Assembly (NCBI GenBank): GCA_947485035.1 | Contig: CANKQN010000051.1 | Coordinates: 1 to 6,941 of the forward strand | Reading direction: 5' to 3' | DNA: 6,941 bases | From: Rickettsiales bacterium | GTDB taxonomy: Bacteria; Pseudomonadota; Alphaproteobacteria; Rickettsiales; Deianiraeaceae | Shown here: positions 1 through 6,215 of the stretch, in pieces | How positions within the stretch are numbered: position 1 is the stretch's first letter | How the letters are laid out: each line of letters starts with the position of its first letter | Program-made: the position numbers and the translations under genes | Notes under the pieces: generated by a model | The model's input: the letters and a program-made list of their open reading frames with translations, nothing else | The model's database searches: none | What the model was told of the DNA's origin: nothing

Positions 1-1975
1 AATGCTTCGCTCAAAAGGAGTGGTTGAAAAATTTGTCGAATTTTTTGGTGAAGGCTTGCTTTCGTTAAGCCTTGAAGATAGAGCAACAATTGCAAATATG
101 GCACCTGAATATGGTGCAACTTGTGGAATTTTCCCAATTGATGAAAAAACAATTGATTATTTGACGCTGACTGGTCGCCATGAAGAGCAAATTGAAATTG
201 TGCGTGAATATGCAAAAGCACAAGGGGTTTTTGGTGGAAATAATAACGCTGAATTTACAGAAACTTTAGTTCTTGAACTTGACAGCGTTAAGCCCTGTAT
301 ATCAGGACCAAAACGCCCGCAGGATCGCCTTGATTTGGAATCGGTCGTGCAAAACTTCAATGAAACATTTGCCATAAATAATGAAATAATTGAGCCAAAA
401 ACTTTAAGTAACGGTTCTGTTGTTATTGCAGCAATAACTTCTTGCACAAATACTTCAAATCCATCGGTTTTGATAGCAGCGGGGCTTTTAGCAAAAAAAG
501 CGGTTGAAATGGGATTAAAAGTGCCATCATTTGTGAAAACTTCGCTTGCACCGGGTTCAAGAGTTGCCGAAAAATATCTTGCACAGTCTGGTCTTCAAAA
601 ATATCTTGACGAACTTGGTTTCAATGTTGTTGGTTTTGGTTGCACAACTTGCATTGGAAATTCAGGACCATTAAAGCCCGAATTTGAAAAAGAAATTTCA
701 GAAAAAAACCTTACAGTTGCAGGAGTTCTTTCGGGAAATAGAAACTTTGAAGGAAGAGTTCACGCCCTTGTAAAGGCAAATTATTTGGCGTCGCCTCCGC
801 TTGTTGTTGCTTACGCAATTCTTGGAACTGTTCGCAAAGACATTCTTTCAGAAGCAATTGGTGTTGATTCAAATGGAAATGAAGTGTTTTTGAAGGATAT
901 TTGGCCATCAAACGACGAAATTCAAGCCGTCATGAAACAGTTTGTTACTCGTGAAGTTTTCGTTGAAAAGTACGCCAATATTTATGAAGGAACAAAAGAA
1001 TGGCAGGAGATCAAAGTTATTGAAAGCGATGTCTATGCTTGGCAAAATTCTTCAACTTACATCGAAAACCCGCCATATTTTGAAGGAATTAACAAAGATT
1101 CTTCTGGTAAAATTGGCGACATTCTTCACGCAAAACCATTGTTAATTCTTGGTGATTCTATTACAACTGACCACATTTCACCAGCAGGAAACATTGCAAA
1201 AAACTCGCCTGCTGGGAAATTTCTTGAATCAAACGGTGTGCAATCTGCGGATTTTAATTCTTATGGGGCAAGGCGTGGTTCGCATTCTGTTATGATGCGT
1301 GGAACTTTTGCAAATATTCGCATAAAAAACGAAATGGCAGTTAGCACTGATGGCACAGTAAAAGAAGGTGGATATTCCAAAAATTTCACAACAGGTGAGG
1401 TTCTTCCGGTTTATGATGTTGCGATGCATCACAAACACAATGGTACACCAATGGTTGTAATTGCAGGAAAGGAATATGGCACAGGTTCTTCGCGTGACTG
1501 GGCAGCAAAAGGGACTTATCTGCTTGGAGTAAAAGCCGTTATTGCTGAATCGTTTGAACGCATACACCGCTCAAACCTTGTTGGAATGGGAGTTTTACCG
1601 TTCGTTTTTAAAGATGGTGATAATCGCAAAACATTGAACTTACAAGGTGATGAATTAATTTCCATAAAAAATCTTCAAAATCTTACACCTTCGCAAGAAG
1701 TGCAGGCTGAAATTCAATATTCCAACGGTTCAACTAAGGAAATTACACTAATTTCACGAGTGAACACCAATCCGGAACTTGAATACATAAAAAACGGTGG
1801 AATTATGCACTTTGTAATTCGTAATACGGCATTGAATTTGGAAAAATCTGAATGCAAAACCAATTATAAAGCCAATTGTCAATCAAAATGTGAATACAAG
1901 CATTGGAATTGTATTAAGGCATTTTTTGCGAAATTTTTCTGCTGCGATAAGTCGAAATGTTGCGAAAAAAAGTAA
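1..1975 (+). CDS. acnA: Aconitate hydratase A (AcnA), 5'-partial, with a cysteine-rich C-terminal extension
   Basis: This is the cytoplasmic [4Fe-4S] enzyme that isomerises citrate to isocitrate through cis-aconitate in the TCA cycle. About 657 codons are present. The first visible ATG (base 2) is an internal Met, because the sequence MLRSKGVVEKFVEF matches the middle of AcnA proteins, which are usually near 890 residues. Roughly 230-270 N-terminal residues therefore lie left of the window. Numbering from that Met, the three cluster-ligating cysteines are visible as ITSCTNTSNPS (C148) and GFGCTTCIGNSGP (C214, C217). The swivelling C-terminal domain carries GDSITTDHISPAG (384-396), the active-site Arg/Ser loop EYGTGSSRDWAAKG (491-504) and ESFERIHRSNL (516-526). 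The family normally ends near MHFVIRN (602-608). Here about 49 further in-frame residues follow, with eight cysteines (C618, C626, C630, C637, C647, C648, C653, C654) and many lysines. The gene ends at TAA just before an intrinsic terminator and is convergent with mnmE. AcnA rather than AcnB is clear from domain order and motifs. Confidence 0.97.
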   Translation, partial: MLRSKGVVEKFVEFFGEGLLSLSLEDRATIANMAPEYGATCGIFPIDEKTIDYLTLTGRHEEQIEIVREYAKAQGVFGGNNNAEFTETLVLELDSVKPCISGPKRPQDRLDLESVVQNFNETFAINNEIIEPKTLSNGSVVIAAITSCTNTSNPSVLIAAGLLAKKAVEMGLKVPSFVKTSLAPGSRVAEKYLAQSGLQKYLDELGFNVVGFGCTTCIGNSGPLKPEFEKEISEKNLTVAGVLSGNRNFEGRVHALVKANYLASPPLVVAYAILGTVRKDILSEAIGVDSNGNEVFLKDIWPSNDEIQAVMKQFVTREVFVEKYANIYEGTKEWQEIKVIESDVYAWQNSSTYIENPPYFEGINKDSSGKIGDILHAKPLLILGDSITTDHISPAGNIAKNSPAGKFLESNGVQSADFNSYGARRGSHSVMMRGTFANIRIKNEMAVSTDGTVKEGGYSKNFTTGEVLPVYDVAMHHKHNGTPMVVIAGKEYGTGSSRDWAAKGTYLLGVKAVIAESFERIHRSNLVGMGVLPFVFKDGDNRKTLNLQGDELISIKNLQNLTPSQEVQAEIQYSNGSTKEITLISRVNTNPELEYIKNGGIMHFVIRNTALNLEKSECKTNYKANCQSKCEYKHWNCIKAFFAKFFCCDKSKCCEKK

Positions 1976-1976
1976 A

Positions 1977-2001
1977 TTTTGGGGAGAAATCCCCATTTTT
2001 T
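1977..2001 (+). terminator. Rho-independent terminator of acnA
   Basis: GGGGA (1981-1985) pairs with TCCCC (1990-1994) around a GAAA tetraloop, and T1980 pairs with A1995 to make 6 bp. Six T residues follow at 1996-2001. It starts two bases after the acnA stop and has the right polarity for the + strand. Read on the - strand the same hairpin is followed by AAAATTTAC before a later T-run, so it would be a weaker terminator for the convergent mnmE transcript. Confidence 0.85.
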
Positions 2002-2022
2002 ACCGCAAAAACTCACAAAAAC

Positions 2023-3312
2023 CTATTTTCCAATACAAAACGACGAAAAAATTTCGCCAAGAATGTCCTCATTGCTGACATCACCAATTAAAAGCGAAAT
2101 ATTGTGAAGTGCAAGGCGAAAATTTTCGGAAATTAGCTCTGCCGGCAAAGTTAAATCCGTTTTTTCAAGCGTGGATTTTGTGGAAAGAAGGATCGATTTT
2201 TGCCTTTCGTTGCATGCAAATCCCACCGATTGCATTTGCGAAAGTTGCTCCGTCAAAATTTCGTGAATTTTGCGTTCAAGTTGGGCAAAATTGCCTTGTG
2301 AAATATTTACAAATCCAGTGCCACACTGTCTTTGTTGATGAATATCACTTTTTGTGAAAACTGTAATAACCTCGCCGCAAAAGTCCTCAATTGCAATTGT
2401 GTCTTCTTCAAACTCCTTCAAAAGTAGGATAATATCCGCCTGTTTCGCGATATTTTTTGCTCGTTCAATGCCAATTTGTTCAATTTCATCGTTGGAATTG
2501 CGAATGCCGGCGGTATCAACAAATTCCACTTTGAAGCCGGAAATATTGACGATTTTACGGATTGCGTCCCGAGTTGTGCCCGCAATTTGCGAAACAATTG
2601 CATCGCTACTTTCCGTTATTCCGTTGAAAAGTGAAGATTTCCCAACATTTGGCTTACCAAGTATTGCGATTTGAACATCGAAATTTTCCTTTTTTTGTGA
2701 AAATTTAATGGTTTTTTGCAGATTTCCCACCAATTCATCTCTAATTTCCTCAATTTTTGTCAAAAATTCGAAGGAAATCGCCTCTTCTTCGGAAAAATCG
2801 ATAAAAGTTTCAAGCAGTGCGATAACTTTGATGATATTTTGCTTAATTTGTTCGTAATAGTCCTTGCAAATGCCGTTTAATTCGTTAATCGCAAGTTTGT
2901 GTTGCACATGGCTTTGGCTTAAAATGAGTTTATTAATGCCCTCCGCCTGTGTGAGTGAAATTTTCCCGTTTTGCACCGCACGCATGCAAAATTCCCCGTT
3001 TTTTGCGAATGCAAAATTTGGCAAAGATGCAAGTAGCGAAAGGAATTTTGATACTATAAAGCTTGAAGCGTGCAAAGATATTTCAATAACATCTTCGCCA
3101 GTGAAAGACTGTGGATTTTTAAAAAATAGGGCGATTGCATCGTCAATTTGCTCGCCATTTTCCATAATTTTCACACGCATCGCCTTTCTGTGTTCAATTT
3201 TTTCAATGTTTGGAATGAATCTTGAAATTGTTAAAATATCACGACCGGAAATGCGTATTGTGCAAACTGACGAGTTGATATGATTGTTTATTGGGGCGAA
3301 AATTGTAGTCAT
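2023..3312 (-). CDS. mnmE: tRNA uridine-5-carboxymethylaminomethyl modification GTPase MnmE (TrmE)
   Basis: With MnmG, MnmE installs the cmnm5 group on wobble uridine 34 of certain tRNAs in the cytoplasm, using a folate one-carbon unit and GTP hydrolysis. At 429 residues it is slightly shorter than the roughly 450 usual for the family. The N-terminal folate-binding domain shows TIRISG (18-23), SFTGEDVIEI (69-78) and GEF..RA (106-112). The helical domain includes LLETFIDFSEEE (166-177). The G domain has G1 GKPNVGKSS (219-227), G2 AGTTRD (244-249), G3 DTAG (266-269) followed by R271 and E278 (the catalytic Glu position), and G4 TKSD (320-323) in place of the usual NKxD. The protein ends in the diagnostic FSSFCIGK with C426. 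Oddities are the LHAS (80-83) where HGG/HGS is usual and a degenerate Gly-rich segment near residues 8-16. The ATG lies 2 bases after the trmD stop with no clear Shine-Dalgarno, so translation is probably coupled to trmD. The partner mnmG is not in this window. Confidence 0.97.
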   Translation of the reverse strand: MTTIFAPINNHINSSVCTIRISGRDILTISRFIPNIEKIEHRKAMRVKIMENGEQIDDAIALFFKNPQSFTGEDVIEISLHASSFIVSKFLSLLASLPNFAFAKNGEFCMRAVQNGKISLTQAEGINKLILSQSHVQHKLAINELNGICKDYYEQIKQNIIKVIALLETFIDFSEEEAISFEFLTKIEEIRDELVGNLQKTIKFSQKKENFDVQIAILGKPNVGKSSLFNGITESSDAIVSQIAGTTRDAIRKIVNISGFKVEFVDTAGIRNSNDEIEQIGIERAKNIAKQADIILLLKEFEEDTIAIEDFCGEVITVFTKSDIHQQRQCGTGFVNISQGNFAQLERKIHEILTEQLSQMQSVGFACNERQKSILLSTKSTLEKTDLTLPAELISENFRLALHNISLLIGDVSNEDILGEIFSSFCIGK

Positions 3313-3314
3313 TT

Positions 3315-4016
3315 TTATTCTATGTCAATGAAATTTGTGCGTGAATTATAAAATTCCGTCACTTGTTTTGCTTTTTGAATCTGCCACGATTTTATATTTG
3401 CGTGATGTCCAGAACGAAGGACGGTTGGCACTTCAAGTCCATTCCAAATTGCAGGTCTTGTATATTGCGGATATTCCATGAGATTTTTAAATGGGGTATT
3501 TGGTGAATAAGATTCTTCGTGTAGCGATGCAGAGTTTCCACAAACTCCATCAAGAAGTCTTATAATTGACTCCATAATGCACATTGCGGCAACTTCTCCG
3601 CCGAATAAAACAAATTTTCCAATGCTAATTTCTGTAATGTTGTAAAATTCTACAAGGCGAAAATCAACGCCCTCAAATCTTCCGCAAATTATTATTATAT
3701 CCCTTTCAGATTCTGCAAAATATTGAGCAGAATGTTGCGTGTGCATGAATCCTCGTGGTGATGTCAATAAAATATGTGGTTTGTGCGAATTTTTTATACA
3801 ATCATCAAGAGCATTGCCAATAACATCGGGGCGCATAAGCATGCCTGAACCCCCGCCATAAACTTCGTCGTCCACTTGTTTATGAATGCCAATACCATAG
3901 TCTCGCAAGTTGCAAACTTGTAAATTCCACGCAACTCCCATAGATTTTGCCGGCAATGAAATGCCAAGAGTTCCGGGGAATACCTCGGGGAATAGTGTTA
4001 TTACCGTAATTTTCAT
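3315..4016 (-). CDS. trmD: tRNA (guanine-N1)-methyltransferase TrmD
   Basis: TrmD is the SAM-dependent trefoil-knot (SPOUT) enzyme that makes m1G at position 37 of tRNAs, which prevents +1 frameshifting; it acts as a dimer in the cytoplasm. At 233 residues it is full length for the alphaproteobacterial type. Visible motifs are TLFPEVFPGTLGISL (7-21), VDDEVYGGGSGMLMRPDV (48-65), LLTSPRG (83-89), the knot segments CGRFEGVD (111-118) and SIGKFVLFGGEVAA (131-144), GNSASLHEES (160-169), EYPQYTRPAIWNG (181-193) and VLRSGHHANIKSW (199-211). In the knot loop SIGKFVLFGGE, K and F replace the D and S/T of the common SIGDYVLSGGE. The ATG is the only start, because an in-frame TGA lies just upstream with no alternative start codon between. 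The nearest SD-like AGGA is about 20 bases away, too far to be a normal ribosome-binding site. It lies 31 bases after the lipoprotein stop and 2 bases before mnmE. The common rpsP-rimM-trmD-rplS neighbours are absent on both sides. Confidence 0.97.
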   Translation of the reverse strand: MKITVITLFPEVFPGTLGISLPAKSMGVAWNLQVCNLRDYGIGIHKQVDDEVYGGGSGMLMRPDVIGNALDDCIKNSHKPHILLTSPRGFMHTQHSAQYFAESERDIIIICGRFEGVDFRLVEFYNITEISIGKFVLFGGEVAAMCIMESIIRLLDGVCGNSASLHEESYSPNTPFKNLMEYPQYTRPAIWNGLEVPTVLRSGHHANIKSWQIQKAKQVTEFYNSRTNFIDIE

Positions 4017-4047
4017 TTGTTTATAGTAAAAAAATCCTCACATTTTC

Positions 4048-4974
4048 TCATAACCCAAAAAACTCTTCAAATGTTTGGTTTTTTGCTTGATTCAAACACA
4101 GTTCAAACGCTGCATTTGTTGCCTTTTCTTGTGAAACCGTTGAACTTCCGATGCACTTTTTTGCAAATTTATCATTGGAATTAAACTGTATGATATCAAT
4201 TGTAAGACCCGACATAAACATTCCATTAACATGCGTTGTTTGCACTGATGTTTTGTATGTTATCACGCTGTCGGATTTTTGCAAAAGTGTGAATTTTTTC
4301 GCGAAAACGAAGCTTAGTGTGTCGTGAATTATTGGGTTGGTATTGACGATTTCAATTCTATGCTTAGTTCCAAAATTATTGTATTCATCAATTATTGCTT
4401 GGCAGAAGTTGTCGTTCATTGTGAAGCCAAGGGCGTTGTAAAACCGTTCAAGTTCAGTATACTCTGTGCATTGTGCGTTAATTTTGTTAATCATTTGCAC
4501 TTTTGTGATAATGTTTTTCGTGAAGTTGTATCGCTCAATTTGAGGCTTAATTTTTTGCCCTTTTTTCAGAAGGTTATCGTTTAGGAGGTCGACAATTTTC
4601 TCTCGTGCAACTGAAACGATTGCGTAATATTGACCATCTGTAAATTTGGTTTTTTCAATTTTATAATTTTGAATGTTAATGTTTGGAGTTTTAATCTTCA
4701 CCGTCTTTTTATAATCATTAGCAAGTTCTTTGCCGGCGATTATATCTTGCATCGTTGTGACGGATGAAAGGGAAATGTAGACTTTCTCCTTCAAATTTGC
4801 CAGTGCGTTTTCAATTGCGGCGTTTCTCTCGGATGATTCTCCCGTGCCGTAAAGTGTTGTTTCGTTGTTTTGTGGCTCTTCAAGAAACCATTTTGGTGGT
4901 TCTTGAGTGTTTATTTCAGCAGACTTTCCACAGCCGGTTAAAATTATTGCGGATATTATTATGAATTTGAACAT
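4048..4974 (-). CDS. LPP20-like outer-membrane lipoprotein
   Basis: This 308-residue protein is a predicted lipoprotein. It has a short charged start (MFKF), a hydrophobic stretch and a lipobox LTGC with lipidation predicted at C15. The next residue is Gly, not Asp, so transport to the outer membrane is expected. The segment after the tether, PPKWFLEEP (26-34), LYGTGES (41-47) and the Ala-rich helix NAAIENALANLKEKVYISL (51-69), then GQYYAIVSVAREKI (114-127), resembles the LPP20 family (best known from Helicobacter) in order and spacing. The second half (about 150-308) matches nothing I recognise. It contains four cysteines (C169, C191, C274, C293) that could form disulfides in the periplasm. 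The function of such proteins is not established. The ATG is supported by AGGA seven bases upstream. The gene is first in a run with trmD and mnmE and is divergent from the portal gene. The family call is from motif memory; the lipoprotein call is firmer. Confidence 0.8.
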   Translation of the reverse strand: MFKFIIISAIILTGCGKSAEINTQEPPKWFLEEPQNNETTLYGTGESSERNAAIENALANLKEKVYISLSSVTTMQDIIAGKELANDYKKTVKIKTPNINIQNYKIEKTKFTDGQYYAIVSVAREKIVDLLNDNLLKKGQKIKPQIERYNFTKNIITKVQMINKINAQCTEYTELERFYNALGFTMNDNFCQAIIDEYNNFGTKHRIEIVNTNPIIHDTLSFVFAKKFTLLQKSDSVITYKTSVQTTHVNGMFMSGLTIDIIQFNSNDKFAKKCIGSSTVSQEKATNAAFELCLNQAKNQTFEEFFGL

Positions 4975-4981
4975 TATTGAT

Positions 4982-4985
4982 TCCT
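4982..4985 (-). promoter_or_regulatory. Shine-Dalgarno of the lipoprotein gene
   Basis: On the - strand AGGA sits seven bases before the ATG at 4974. It is the only well-placed ribosome-binding site seen in the three-gene minus-strand run and supports that start. Confidence 0.65.
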
Positions 4986-4997
4986 AGTTTCAAAACA

Positions 4998-5026
4998 GTG
5001 TTAAATTGAACAAAATAACTATTCAA
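4998..5026 (-). promoter_or_regulatory. Possible promoter for the lipoprotein-trmD-mnmE run
   Basis: On the - strand, TTGAAT (complement of 5021-5026) lies 17 bases from TAACAC (complement of 4998-5003). Position and spacing would give a short leader containing the AGGA ribosome-binding site. The -35 match is good, but the -10 matches TATAAT at only three of six bases, so this is tentative. The divergent gap of 61 bases must also hold whatever drives the portal gene. Confidence 0.3.
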
Positions 5027-5035
5027 GTTTTTTAT

Positions 5036-6130
5036 ATGCTTCAAAATCTTTTCAAACGAAATTCAGCAAGTCAAACAACAAATTCTGTTTTTCAAACGAT
5101 GTTTATTGGGGGAAATGCCGCAAATTGGACACAAAGTAATTACGAACAATTTGCAATGGAGGGTTATGTGCGAAATGTTGTTGCACACAGATGCATTGCA
5201 ATGATTTCAAGATCTGCTTCATTCATTGATTTCAAATTTGGAATTATTGACCAAAACGGCGTGTTTTTAGAAAACACAACGCACAATTTGCTAAAAGTTT
5301 TTGCAAGACCAAACCCCCAAGATTCCTGCTACGACCTTCTGGAAAAAATTTACAGTTATAAGCTTATTTGGGGAAATGTTTTTCTTTTAGTTCAACCAAA
5401 TTTTGAAGGCACAATTGCTTCAATTTCGTGTTTAAGACCAGATAGAGTAACAGTTTTAAGCAACGATGAAGGTGATGTTATTGGGTATCGTTATAAAAAA
5501 AACAAAAAAACGAAGGAAGATTATCTAATCAACAACGATGGTTCATGCAATATTATTCACATAAAATCGTTCAATCCGTTAAATGATTTTTATGGTCTTT
5601 CTGCAATGGAATCTGCAAAGTATTCGATTGATCAGCATAATGAAGCGGCAAAATATTCAAAATCCTTACTGCAAAATTCAGCAAGGCCCTCCGGTGCATT
5701 AGTTGTGAAAGCGACGGAATATAACAACGGAGGAAAGCTTACAAAAGAACAGTTTGAAAATTTGCGAGAACAGTTATACACTCAGCATTCAGGCGTTGAA
5801 AACAATGGGAAACCGCTAATTTTAGAAGGCGGACTTGACTGGAAAGAAATGTCAATTTCTCCGCGAGATATGGACTTCATTGAAAATAAACATGTTGCTG
5901 CAAGGGAAATTGCTCTTGCATTTGGGGTGCCTTCTCAACTTTTGGGCATTCCCGGTGATAACACTTATTCAAACATGGTGGAAGCTAGGGCATCGCTTTG
6001 GGAGCAAACAATAATTCCACTTGTGCAAGATGTGGCAAAAACCTTAGAGCGTGGACTTGGGGCAATTCTAACAGATGACGACCTTACCATTCAGTTCGAT
6101 AGAACGCGGATTTCTGAACTTTCAAAGTAA
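5036..6130 (+). CDS. Phage portal protein, HK97/gene-transfer-agent type, probably C-terminally short
   Basis: Portal proteins form the dodecameric ring at one capsid vertex through which DNA is packaged and ejected. From the ATG at 5036 it is 364 residues. The sequence follows the alphaproteobacterial GTA portal closely: the early segment GYVRNVVAHRCI (43-54), FARPNPQDS (89-97), WGNVFLLVQPN (112-122), LRPDRVTV (133-140), HIKSFNPLNDFYGLSAM (175-191), NSARPSGALVVK (214-225), LILEGGLDWKEM (261-272), DMDFIENKHVAAREIALAF (278-296) and GVPSQLLGIPGDNTYSN (297-313). A TTG at 5006 would add ten residues, but MLQNLFKRN looks like the normal beginning of these proteins; neither start has a convincing ribosome-binding site. 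The protein stops at ISELSK, where relatives run about 30 residues further (A-x-W-x-R...FLT..E.R), so the end appears lost. No terminase, protease, capsid or tail gene is adjacent. Its base composition looks like its neighbours', suggesting long residence rather than a recent prophage. Confidence 0.92.
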   Translation: MLQNLFKRNSASQTTNSVFQTMFIGGNAANWTQSNYEQFAMEGYVRNVVAHRCIAMISRSASFIDFKFGIIDQNGVFLENTTHNLLKVFARPNPQDSCYDLLEKIYSYKLIWGNVFLLVQPNFEGTIASISCLRPDRVTVLSNDEGDVIGYRYKKNKKTKEDYLINNDGSCNIIHIKSFNPLNDFYGLSAMESAKYSIDQHNEAAKYSKSLLQNSARPSGALVVKATEYNNGGKLTKEQFENLREQLYTQHSGVENNGKPLILEGGLDWKEMSISPRDMDFIENKHVAAREIALAFGVPSQLLGIPGDNTYSNMVEARASLWEQTIIPLVQDVAKTLERGLGAILTDDDLTIQFDRTRISELSK

Positions 6131-6140
6131 AAAACCATAA

Positions 6141-6200
6141 CTTGGGGTTGCAAAATCCCCCGAGGGGTTCACGACAATTCGTCGCTTACCCCTCAAAAAA
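6141..6200. repeat. Palindromic G/C-tract element between convergent genes
   Basis: This lies in the 85-base gap between the portal and rmuC stops. The main structure is a two-part hairpin: GAGGGGT (6162-6168) pairs with ACCCCTC (6188-6194), then after a 3x3 internal loop CGAC (6172-6175) pairs with GTCG (6181-6184) around AATTC. Upstream, GGGG (6144-6147) can pair with CCCC (6157-6160), and CCCC (6157-6160) can alternatively pair with GGGG (6164-6167). Neither strand has a clean T-run directly after the long hairpin: it is followed by AAAAAATTTT on + and GGGGGATTTT on -. It may stop both transcripts, or be one copy of an interspersed palindromic repeat. Only one copy is visible here. Confidence 0.45.
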
Positions 6201-6215
6201 TTTTGCCTTCCGTTC

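Noticed and set aside
2..4. ATG at base 2 as the start of a short aconitase
   Set aside because: The residues after it match the middle of AcnA, so this is an internal Met of a gene cut by the window edge.
1890..2078. Small cysteine-containing frame overlapping the acnA tail
   Set aside because: It runs in another frame over the acnA end, the terminator and the mnmE end, so it would be interrupted by the terminator; there is no start signal.
2864..3283. 139-codon open frame on the + strand
   Set aside because: It lies wholly antisense to mnmE, whose frame is certain from its motifs. The product resembles no family and no ribosome-binding site is seen.
4017..4047. Separate promoter for trmD (TACTAT / TATAAA-like bases just before its ATG)
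   Set aside because: No -35 at suitable spacing, and the -10-like bases lie only a few bases from the ATG; A/T-rich sequence gives such matches by chance.
5006..5035. TTG start giving a portal protein ten residues longer
   Set aside because: There is no ribosome-binding site before it, and the extra residues do not resemble portal N-termini, while MLQNLFKRN at 5036 does.
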